Assembly: GCA_964553135.1 (NCBI GenBank) | Contig: CAZKJL010000002.1 | Location: 62,001 to 126,000 of the forward strand | Length of the DNA stretch: 64,000 nt | Direction: 5' to 3' | Source: CAZKJL01 sp964553135 | Lineage (GTDB): Bacteria; Patescibacteriota; Gracilibacteria; Peribacterales; Peribacteraceae | In this document: in pieces, positions 28,790 through 35,691 of the stretch | Layout of the letters: each line of letters begins with the position of its first letter | How positions within the stretch are numbered: position 1 is the stretch's first letter | The notes under the pieces: generated by a model | What the model was told of the DNA's origin: nothing | The model's input: the letters and a program-made list of their open reading frames with translations, nothing else | The model's database searches: none | Made by a program: the position numbers and the translations under genes

Positions 28790-29802
28790 TTAGGCCGAAA
28801 TGGCGAGCGGTGCTTCGCTATCCTTCATGCCGCTTTTTTCGACCGTCGGCAGGGCGAATCGTTGCATGGCATATTCCTTGGCGACGTCATTGGTCCACTG
28901 CCACAACGTCGGAATGAATCTCTTTCCCGGACAACCGAATCGGCCTTCCGACGTATCGATGGCGCCGAGGTTCAATTCCTCCAACGTCTGTGCGCGGAAG
29001 ACGACTTCGCCGAACTTACCGAGTTCAAATGCATTCACTTCCTTGATCGGCTCGATGCCGTTGTGATCGTCACGGAGTTGGCGAAGTTTTGCTTCGAGTG
29101 CGACGAGCGTCATGCGCTGGAAATCACTCCATTCCACGGCGGTGACCACGCTTTTCTTGTGGCCGGCGACCACTTCCGGTCGCGTCGGACGCGGTCTTTG
29201 TCGCGGCGGTACAGCTGCTGCATGAGCGGCAAAAAGCCGAGACCGATGCTTGCCGTTTGTGCCGTAGCCGAAGCCGTTCGTTTGGCAACGGCTCGGCTGC
29301 CGTATTTCTGATGCATGATCGGTTCGATCAGTTCTTGCAGGCGTGCGTAATCGGTATTTCCTTCGGCCTCCATTTGAGTGGCCCATACCGTGCCGGCGGC
29401 ATCCAAGGTCCCGCGCATTTTTCTGTACATCAAATCCAGAAGCGGCAGATAGTCATCGGCCTTCGCGAGCGTGTCGACGGAATCCAAGAATTCCGCATCG
29501 ACGCTGGAGCGAAGATCCAAACCGTTGCCGTCACCCTCGCACTCCACGAGTCCGAGAGGGAACTGCTTGCGGATGTCCGTGATGGCATTCACGACGCCGG
29601 GGCATGCCACCTCCGAAAGGAGCCCGTAGTACTCACCCTTTCGCTCGATGGGAGACATGCTGCTGACCGGCCTTTGCGTGGCCGTTTTCGTCATCGGCGT
29701 AAGGTTCGGGCAGCCGGCTTTGACGTGAAAAGCATCGTATTCAGCTGTGTTTCGTGGCATGAGAATCGGGAGGAATGGCGTATTTAAATACATAATTTGC
29801 AC
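28790..29802 (-). pseudogene. Frameshifted gene of unknown function
   Basis: The coding signal starts near 29802 (or ATG 29760, MPRNTAEYDAFHVKAGCPNL) and runs in one frame to about 29200. It continues in another frame to the TAA at 28790-28792. At the switch (about 29170-29200) the upstream frame degenerates into an Arg/Trp-rich tail. The downstream frame has well-behaved protein sequence from RPEVVAGHKKSVVTAVEWSD onward. The joined product would be about 335 residues, soluble and largely helical, and no family is recognised. No slippery heptamer is visible, so an indel from sequencing or a true disrupting mutation is more likely than programmed frameshifting. Confidence 0.6.
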
Positions 29803-29889
29803 TGTGTCAATTTTTTACTCAAAAGAACATGAAAATGGCTTAATACTGCGATAAAAGCGTAGATTTACCTTCTCTGATACCATCGTCCC

Positions 29890-30297
29890 ATGCCCTCCAC
29901 AAAGCTCCCCACCTTGGCCGAAGTCGACGCGTACCCCGTGCCCGCGCTCATCATTCCCCGGATCATGAAGGAGTACGGCCGCAGCCGCGAGTTCACCGAG
30001 GCCATTCTGCGCGAGGCGAAGCGCATGCTCTATCTCGCGCAGCTCACCGGGAAGCCCGTGTGTCCGTCCGTGGAAATCGACGATGCATGGCACGAGATGA
30101 TTTTGTTCACGCCGTTCTATCACAAGTTCTGCAAATTCATCGGTACCGATTACATCCATCATGACCCCACGTCCGACGTGCCCGAGGGAGTGGACGCACC
30201 CACGGGAGGCGCACCCGGAAAGTCACTCTACGATGAAACCATCGAGCGCTACCGCGAGCACATCGGCGAGCCCGACCCCACGTACTGGACGCCATAA
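29890..30297 (+). CDS. GRDP-like (PF07173-type) small protein
   Basis: 135 residues, soluble. The core VEIDDAWHEMILFTPFYHKF and then CKFIGTDYIHHDP matches the D-x-x-W-H-x-x-I-L-x-T...Y...F-C pattern of glycine-rich-domain-like proteins. The biochemical function of that family is unclear. A downstream Gly/Pro/Ala-rich segment (PEGVDAPTGGAPGKS) leads to a charged helix ending PDPTYWTP. It is divergent from the frameshifted gene and followed by a bidirectional terminator. Confidence 0.65.
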   Translation: MPSTKLPTLAEVDAYPVPALIIPRIMKEYGRSREFTEAILREAKRMLYLAQLTGKPVCPSVEIDDAWHEMILFTPFYHKFCKFIGTDYIHHDPTSDVPEGVDAPTGGAPGKSLYDETIERYREHIGEPDPTYWTP

Positions 30298-30300
30298 AAA

Positions 30301-30325
30301 AATAACCCCGCAGAGCGAGGCTATT
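30301..30325. terminator. Bidirectional terminator
   Basis: Stem AATAACCCCGC/GCGAGGCTATT with an AGA loop and two mismatches. On the plus strand TTCTTTT follows; on the minus strand a T7 run follows. It closes the 29890 gene on the plus strand and the tiny 30354-30404 gene on the minus strand. Confidence 0.65.
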
Positions 30326-30353
30326 TCTTTTGAATGTGCGTGTACGTCGGCAA

Positions 30354-30404
30354 TTATTTTCCGCAGCTGCCGCCGCAACTTCCGCAACCAGCACCTCCGA
30401 ACAT
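30354..30404 (-). CDS. Candidate 16-residue Cys/Gly-rich peptide
   Basis: A tiny frame, MFGGAGCGSCGGSCGK, ends in TAA and sits 28 bases before a strong minus-strand terminator (30325-30295). In-frame codons upstream (LSPLIF) remain open back to a TAG, so a longer form with a non-ATG start is possible. The three evenly spaced cysteines suggest metal binding or disulfide formation. No Shine-Dalgarno sequence is clear. A dedicated terminator and the skewed composition argue it may be real, but the short length makes chance possible. Confidence 0.35.
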   Translation of the reverse strand: MFGGAGCGSCGGSCGK

Positions 30405-30476
30405 AAAGATGAGTGGGGAAAGAATGATTGAATGCTATACCAATTTGTCCGATTTCAACAGTTTTTTCCGACTTTT

Positions 30477-31832
30477 TTACTTGATGCCCCTGAAGAAGTC
30501 GGCGATGACGTCCGCCGTTTCTTTGGGCCATACGTGCGGGTAAAAGCTGCCATTTTCGCTGTCGATGGTGTGCGGGCACCACAGAATGTCGTTGCCGCCG
30601 GCACACGTGTCGTAGCGGATGCAGCTCAGCGAGGCCGGGCCCGTATTCAGCGTATGGGCCGAGCAGGAATTCGTCTTCATGCGCAGGTCGCGCACCTTCT
30701 CGGCTCCGCTGAAGGGAGCCAGGTTGTCCTTGGGGTTATGTGCGATCATCGCGGCCGCGGGTCCGGCGCAATTCGTGATGACCGAGTCGCCTCCCACGGT
30801 GGCCGATGCCATCACGACGTCGCCGCGGACGCATGCGATGCTGTTTGCCATCCATGCACCGAGCGAATGGCCCACGACGCCGATCCTGTCCATGTCGATG
30901 CAGTACGAGTCGGCGAGTTTTTCCACGATGGCATCGAAGAACGCGATGTCGCGGATTTCACTCGGTTTGTTGCCCGGGTCGGACCAGGCGTAGGTGCCGT
31001 TGTCTTTCTTGATGGCGGCGGGATACGCGATGATGGAATCCGTCAGGTTCCTGTCGAGCCGCATGTACGAACGCACTTGTTCGTTGCTGTTCGTGCGGCC
31101 GTGGAATGCCACGACGAGCGGAGCCGGGTCGTGGGCTTTGTAGCCGCTCGGGACGGAGAGCAGAAATTCGCGCTGCACGCCGTTCACCTCCACGCTGTTT
31201 GGAGCCATGGTGACGGGTGCTTTGCCGCACGCGGGCGACATCTTGGCGACGAAACGTTCGTCCTGGAGCCGCAGCATGCGCCACAGCAAATCCGCCGCGC
31301 GTTCACGGTTCAGCGGCGTCCACGGAACATAGGAGTGTTGCGGAAGCACCTGCAATTCTTCCAGTTTTTCCGCGTACGGTTTGTACCACTCCGAGCCCGT
31401 TCCTTCCGTCACGTCTTGGCCGTAGGCGGCGAGGACGATCTTGATGGCTTCGGCGAAGTTCACGGGCTCCTCGGGTTTGAACGTCCCGTTGCGGTAGCCC
31501 TTCACGATGTCGCGGTTCTTGGCGGCGCAGACGTAGGGCGCGTACCACGCATCGGGACTCACGTCCGAGAAACATCGGCGTTGCACGGGCACCACGTCGC
31601 TCCTTCCTTTAAACACGATCTTGAGGAGCTCAGCCCGATTGATGGTTTCTTTCGGACGGAACGTTCCGTCCGGGTAACCGCCGAGCACGTCCTTGTCCTT
31701 CAGGTACTGCACGGCTTCCTTGTAGCGGTACCAGCTGTGTTCCATGTCGGGAAACGTCGTCGACGCGCCTTGCGTCACCGGAATCGTCTGCAGGAACAGC
31801 GAGACCGCAAGAAGCCCGCGGATGATCTTCAT
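30477..31832 (-). CDS. SLH-anchored esterase (PHB-depolymerase/feruloyl-esterase-like)
   Basis: The frame opens at 31889, but the ATG at 31832 (MKIIRGLLAVSLFLQTIPVT) gives a proper signal peptide and 451 residues. Residues about 25-190 form three S-layer-homology repeats: YLKDKDVLGGYPDGTFRPKE, NRDIVKGYRNGTFKPEEPVN and a weaker third. The C-terminal alpha/beta-hydrolase has the nucleophile elbow GVVGHSLGAWMANSIA and LVVAFHGRTNSNEQ near the oxyanion hole, resembling LpqC/PHB depolymerase enzymes. It should be displayed on the cell surface through cell-wall polysaccharide binding and hydrolyse an ester in the environment or on host material. Substrate is unknown. Confidence 0.85.
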   Translation of the reverse strand: MKIIRGLLAVSLFLQTIPVTQGASTTFPDMEHSWYRYKEAVQYLKDKDVLGGYPDGTFRPKETINRAELLKIVFKGRSDVVPVQRRCFSDVSPDAWYAPYVCAAKNRDIVKGYRNGTFKPEEPVNFAEAIKIVLAAYGQDVTEGTGSEWYKPYAEKLEELQVLPQHSYVPWTPLNRERAADLLWRMLRLQDERFVAKMSPACGKAPVTMAPNSVEVNGVQREFLLSVPSGYKAHDPAPLVVAFHGRTNSNEQVRSYMRLDRNLTDSIIAYPAAIKKDNGTYAWSDPGNKPSEIRDIAFFDAIVEKLADSYCIDMDRIGVVGHSLGAWMANSIACVRGDVVMASATVGGDSVITNCAGPAAAMIAHNPKDNLAPFSGAEKVRDLRMKTNSCSAHTLNTGPASLSCIRYDTCAGGNDILWCPHTIDSENGSFYPHVWPKETADVIADFFRGIK

Positions 31833-31982
31833 CGACATGCACAGAACTGTAACAGAGCCGTATCTCGGTTCTCCTTGCGCCTTCCGCATTCTGTCTTCCT
31901 GATTTGCAACGGGAGTTGTTACCTTTTATGAGTCGATCCGTAATACCCTGTGTAGGAATCCTACTTCCTCAAACTTCCCTCC

Positions 31983-32552
31983 ATGGAAACCTCGGAACTG
32001 GCCGCCGTCACGGCGTGCCGAAACGGCGACCTCACGCAGTTCGATGTTCTGTACCTCGCGCACGTGGAAGCCGTCTATCGTTACCTGCAGCGTCGCACGC
32101 TCGTCAAAGCCGTCGCCGAAGACCTCACGAGCACCGTCTTCCTCAAGGCCATGGAGTCCATCCGTTCTTTCCAACCGTCCAAAGGCGAGCTCCGCACGTG
32201 GCTCTATCGCATCGCGCGGAACGTTCTCATCGATCATTACCGCAGCAGCGGCAGGCGCAAGACCGTCGATATCGAAACGGTGTGGGATCTTTCCGGCGAC
32301 GAAGTCGCGTCCCTGGACACCGAGCGTTCCATCGATGCCGAAAAGCTTCGTGCAGCCATGTCCACCCTCAAGCCCGAGCACCGCGACATCGTGCTTCTGC
32401 GCGTCTGGGAAGGGCTCTCGTACAAGGAGATCGCCGAGCTTACGGGTAAAACCGAGACCAATGCGAAAGTCATTTTCTCCCGCGCGCTCGCGGATCTCCG
32501 TACGAAACTTCCGTCACTGTTACTTCTCATTCTTTTCCCCCACTCGCTATGA
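31983..32552 (+). CDS. ECF-type sigma-70 factor
   Basis: 189 residues with region 2 (LYLAHVEAVYRYLQRRTLVK through LRTWLYRIARNVLIDHYRSS) and region 4 (LKPEHRDIVLLRVWEGLSYK then EIAELTGKTETNAKVIFSRA). The C-terminus is extended by a hydrophobic Leu/Pro tail (PSLLLLILFPHSL). Its stop overlaps the start of the next gene as ATGA. With the downstream membrane protein it forms a second sigma/anti-sigma unit, unrelated in sequence to the 16161-16658 pair. Confidence 0.9.
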   Translation: METSELAAVTACRNGDLTQFDVLYLAHVEAVYRYLQRRTLVKAVAEDLTSTVFLKAMESIRSFQPSKGELRTWLYRIARNVLIDHYRSSGRRKTVDIETVWDLSGDEVASLDTERSIDAEKLRAAMSTLKPEHRDIVLLRVWEGLSYKEIAELTGKTETNAKVIFSRALADLRTKLPSLLLLILFPHSL

Positions 32553-34087
32553 AACCCTCGCTCCAAACATTCCTCACCGATCTCTACGAGATCGACCCGG
32601 CGCTCCGCGAGCACGAAGCCGAGATCATTCCGCTCGTCGAAAAACTCCTCAAGAGCGATCCGTCGCAAACGCCCGACGAGCGCTTCGTTCAATCGCTGCG
32701 CATGCAGCTGCAGAACCGTGCCGCCGAGATGGCGTCCGCTCCGTCATCGCGCTTCTCTCGCTGGATCTTCGCCCTCGGCGGAGCCGTCACCGCGGCCATC
32801 ATCATTCCGATCGCGTTCGTCGCCATCAATCAGAAGCCCGCGCCGACGACGCACACCGACATGTTCGCCTACGAAGTGAAACAGGAAAGCTCCAAGGCCT
32901 TCGGTGACCTCAAGGGCCTCAGTCCCATCAACGATGCCGCCATTTCCGCCCGTCCGCAGAGCGGCGGCGGGGGAGGAGGCATGGGTATGGTGACCGCCAT
33001 GCCTCCCATGTCCGAGCCCGCCATGCCCGTCCCCACGCCGGATGTCGGCGTCGCCAACGGCGCCATGGATGCCAAAATGATCGCTCCGTACCCCATGACC
33101 CGGTACGAGTACGTGTACGAGGGTGAGCTGAAGGATCTCTCCGACTCCGTCGCCGTCTTCAAGCGCGACCCGAGCGGCAAGATCGTCGCCCTGTCGTCGC
33201 TCGCCGACAGCTTCAACCTCGGCAGCATCGACGTGTCGTCGTTCGCCGGGATGAACGTGGATTCCGTCACCTTCAGTCAGAACAAGTCCTTCGGCTACCA
33301 GGTCACCATCAATCTCCGCGAGGGCTCCGTGTACCTCGATGCCATGTGGGATCAGTGGCCGCAGTCCAAGTGTCAGACCGATGCGTGCTACCGCGCGCAG
33401 CGCGTGAAGATCGGCGATGTGCCGGCCGAGTCCGTGCTCATCGGCATCGCGCAGAGTTTCGTGAGCGACCACGGCATCAATCTTTCCAGCTACGGCGAGC
33501 CCGTCGTGGACATGCAGTGGAAGCGTGAGTACGACCGAGCGCAGGATGCTTCCGAGGCCTACATTCCGGAAACCATGCGCGTCATCTACCCGCTCCAAGT
33601 GGACGGCAAAGACGTCTACGACCAATCCGGTCAGAAAACCGGCATCGCCGTCGGCATCCACGTCAAAGAGAAAAAAGTGATGAACGTCTACGGCATCATG
33701 AACCGCACGTACCTCAAATCTCAGTACGAGGGCGTCACCGATGCCAAGGCCATCAAGGACTATCTGTCCAAGGTGGACAATGACGGCGGCATCATGCCGA
33801 TGTACCGTGAAGGCGGCGATGCGAAGGTCGACGTGCAGACCAACACCGTCGTCCTCGGCGACCCCGTCATCTCCTACGTTCAGTACTTCCGTTACGGCAA
33901 TGCCGTTGCCGAAGAGCTCCTCATTCCCTCCCTCGTCTTCCCCGTGAAGGAGGTAAAGGGCATGGACAGCGCTTCGTACTGGAGAACGACGGTCATCGTT
34001 CCTCTCGCCAAAGACATGTTCGAGCAGCAGTCCGCAACACCCCCCGTCATGCCTCTCATGGATGGCGGCGATGTCCGCGCGATGTAA
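32549..34087 (+). CDS. Membrane protein with large external domain, putative anti-sigma factor
   Basis: 512 residues. A cytoplasmic N-terminal segment (about 1-67) contains TFLTDLYEIDPALREHEAEI. One membrane helix (about 71-91) is followed by a Gly/Met/Pro-rich linker with GGGGGGMGMV. The external domain of about 350 residues is beta-rich and includes two cysteines (CQTDAC). The gene is translationally coupled to the ECF sigma gene upstream, which is the main reason to infer an anti-sigma role. The external domain resembles no family I recognise. Confidence 0.65.
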   Translation: MKPSLQTFLTDLYEIDPALREHEAEIIPLVEKLLKSDPSQTPDERFVQSLRMQLQNRAAEMASAPSSRFSRWIFALGGAVTAAIIIPIAFVAINQKPAPTTHTDMFAYEVKQESSKAFGDLKGLSPINDAAISARPQSGGGGGGMGMVTAMPPMSEPAMPVPTPDVGVANGAMDAKMIAPYPMTRYEYVYEGELKDLSDSVAVFKRDPSGKIVALSSLADSFNLGSIDVSSFAGMNVDSVTFSQNKSFGYQVTINLREGSVYLDAMWDQWPQSKCQTDACYRAQRVKIGDVPAESVLIGIAQSFVSDHGINLSSYGEPVVDMQWKREYDRAQDASEAYIPETMRVIYPLQVDGKDVYDQSGQKTGIAVGIHVKEKKVMNVYGIMNRTYLKSQYEGVTDAKAIKDYLSKVDNDGGIMPMYREGGDAKVDVQTNTVVLGDPVISYVQYFRYGNAVAEELLIPSLVFPVKEVKGMDSASYWRTTVIVPLAKDMFEQQSATPPVMPLMDGGDVRAM

Positions 34088-34196
34088 GTCGCTCCCTTCT
34101 TTCCGCCGCTCTGTTTTCACAGGGCGGCGGTTTCGTGATTATGTTTCGTCGTTGGTCAGTGCTAGTTTGATTCTTATTATTTCTCCAATTCCTCTT

Positions 34197-34475
34197 ATGA
34201 TCATCACCACCGGCGATATCTTGGACAAAAAATATGAAATTCTCGACGTCATTTTTGCGTTTGGAACTCCTGAAAATAAAATGTTTAAAACCAACAATCC
34301 GCTCGAGGCATTTCCCAAGGTCAGCGAAGAGCTAAAAATGATTGCCGGTGACATGCATGCGGATGCGATCGTTCACGCATGTTTCGATTATCGCGTTGCT
34401 GTCCGACAGGGTTGCGGCTCCAATGCAACGGTTGTCGAAGTTTTCGGATACGGAACTGCGGTACGATTTAAATGA
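34197..34475 (+). CDS. YbjQ-like (heavy-metal-binding domain) small protein
   Basis: 92 residues from the ATG at 34197 (MIITTGDILDKKYEILDVIF); the frame is open upstream into the preceding gene, but that part is not protein-like. The opening M-I-I-T-T-x-x-I-x-x-K-x-Y-E-I matches YbjQ/UPF0145 proteins, which form pentameric rings of unknown function. ADAIVHACFDYRVAVRQGCG and VEVFGYGTAVRF fit the rest of that fold. Its stop overlaps the yidD start by 4 bases. Confidence 0.7.
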   Translation: MIITTGDILDKKYEILDVIFAFGTPENKMFKTNNPLEAFPKVSEELKMIAGDMHADAIVHACFDYRVAVRQGCGSNATVVEVFGYGTAVRFK

Positions 34476-34681
34476 AGAGAATCGTATTGTCAATTCTTGG
34501 CTTCTATAAGCGAAAAATTCCTGCACATTGGAAGCCTTGTTGCTACTTCCATCCGACATGTTCGATCTACATGAGCATGGCAATTGAAAAATACGGCTTG
34601 ATGACAGGCGTTGTGAAAGGATGGAGGCGTATTCGTCGTTGCAAACCACCGCCCCCACGAGAATGGGAAGACTATCCATAA
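34472..34681 (+). CDS. yidD: Membrane protein insertion efficiency factor YidD
   Basis: 69 residues. The YidD core C-x-F/Y-x-P-T-C-S-x-Y is present as CCYFHPTCSIYMSMAIEKYG, followed by LMTGVVKGWRRIRRCKPP. In most bacteria yidD sits between rnpA and yidC; here it is separated from both, next to a YbjQ-like gene. It starts by ATGA overlap with the upstream gene. It probably assists YidC-dependent insertion at the membrane. Confidence 0.9.
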   Translation: MKRIVLSILGFYKRKIPAHWKPCCYFHPTCSIYMSMAIEKYGLMTGVVKGWRRIRRCKPPPPREWEDYP

Positions 34682-34736
34682 ACCGGGGCGACGGTTTCCT
34701 GATAAAATCAACGTCGTCTTCTTCCCACTTTTTCTT

Positions 34737-34994
34737 ATGTGTTGCTCACCGCGTAAAGGAAACATCGAAGCCGTGCTCGCCGGAGGCGCCATGCTCGGTG
34801 CTTTCATCCTCATCGATCAGGGCAAGCTCAGCACCACCGCCGACAGCTGGATGTTCGTGCAGCTTCTCTGCGTCATCCTCGGTTTTTACGCGTTGCTTCT
34901 CCTCGTTCGCGCCGTGTTCACCTTCATGGTCGGCGGCGACACGTTCTGGTGGGAGCGCTACAAAGAGGAGGACATCAAAGCTCGCAAGAAATAA
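34737..34994 (+). CDS. Small two-helix membrane protein, unknown
   Basis: 85 residues. It starts MCCSPRKGNIEAVLAGGAML and has two hydrophobic helices (about 11-26 and 39-64) followed by FWWERYKEEDIKARKK. The N-terminal Cys-Cys and basic residues may be palmitoylation-like or metal-binding, but nothing is known. It is followed by a strong terminator at 35012. Confidence 0.6.
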   Translation: MCCSPRKGNIEAVLAGGAMLGAFILIDQGKLSTTADSWMFVQLLCVILGFYALLLLVRAVFTFMVGGDTFWWERYKEEDIKARKK

Positions 34995-35011
34995 ATCGTT
35001 GTCATCAAAAT

Positions 35012-35041
35012 CCGTCTCGCACATGCGGGGCGGTTTTTTTA
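35012..35041 (+). terminator. Rho-independent terminator after the 34737 gene
   Basis: Stem CCGTCTCGC/GCGGGGCGG (one mismatch) with an ACAT loop and a T7-T8 run. Confidence 0.8.
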
Positions 35042-35046
35042 AAACA

Positions 35047-35078
35047 CCCGGGTGATGGCAACAGCGCCACCACCCGGG
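35047..35078 (-). terminator. Terminator of the 41-residue small gene
   Basis: Stem CCCGGGTG/CACCCGGG with an inner GGC/GCC pair, followed on the minus strand by TGTTTT. It begins 12 bases after the stop of the small gene. Confidence 0.65.
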
Positions 35079-35090
35079 CAGATCAACCGG

Positions 35091-35216
35091 CTACGCGAGG
35101 CAGCCGAGGATGCCCATCGCAACCAGGTCGGCTGCGACCAGAGTCATCACGGAGATGAGGTGCGGACGCATGATCCGCATCCATCGCCTGATGACTCGAA
35201 GGAGCCTTTTACGCAT
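35091..35216 (-). CDS. 41-residue small protein with strong ribosome binding site
   Basis: Reads MRKRLLRVIRRWMRIMRPHL, then ISVMTLVAADLVAMGILGCL and a final Ala before TAG. The first 18 residues are highly basic and amphipathic; the rest is a hydrophobic helix that could insert in a membrane. It is preceded by AAAGGAGG seven bases before the ATG, one of the best Shine-Dalgarno sequences in the window, where most genes have none. It lies 41 bases after the DoxX-like gene on the same strand and has its own terminator. No family is recognised. Confidence 0.7.
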   Translation of the reverse strand: MRKRLLRVIRRWMRIMRPHLISVMTLVAADLVAMGILGCLA

Positions 35217-35257
35217 GTTTCCTCCTTTCTAGCACGCGATGTGCCGCGCGATTCTAC

Positions 35258-35644
35258 TCAGATCTTGCCGCGCAGGCGAGCCAGGAGCTCCGGCTTGCGG
35301 AAGAACGCGTCAATCGTCATGAGGACGAAGACGACGAGAAGCGGAGCGTATTCAGCCATGGGAACGGCATGCGTGATGTTCGCGGCGAGCGCACCGCCGA
35401 AGTAACCGATGAGGAGCACGAAGCCCACCGTCGATGTGCGGGGGACGAGGTACAGCACGGCGAAGATCAGCTTCGCGGCACCGAGAGGATATTCCATGCC
35501 GACGATGCCGAGCCTGGTGATGTATTCCAGAACCTTCGGATCGTTCATGGGCATGATGAATTCCATGACGCCGCTGAAGATCGTGAGAGCCGACACCAAA
35601 GCGGTGCAGATCCAACCGATGATGGAACCGATACGGGAAACCAT
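35258..35644 (-). CDS. DoxX-like membrane protein
   Basis: 128 residues with four hydrophobic helices. FSGVMEFIMPMNDPKVLEYI and GMEYPLGAAKLIFAVLYLVP are close to the DoxX-like (PF13564) pattern of a Lys in helix 2 (the L-G-x-x-K motif). LIGYFGGALAANITH continues it. The biochemical role is uncertain; related proteins act in respiratory-chain or redox contexts. It is followed by the 41-residue gene, probably in one transcript. Confidence 0.8.
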   Translation of the reverse strand: MVSRIGSIIGWICTALVSALTIFSGVMEFIMPMNDPKVLEYITRLGIVGMEYPLGAAKLIFAVLYLVPRTSTVGFVLLIGYFGGALAANITHAVPMAEYAPLLVVFVLMTIDAFFRKPELLARLRGKI

Positions 35645-35691
35645 AGGGAAAGAGGGAGAAGGTATACGGCGCGGATTCTACCGAATTCAGC

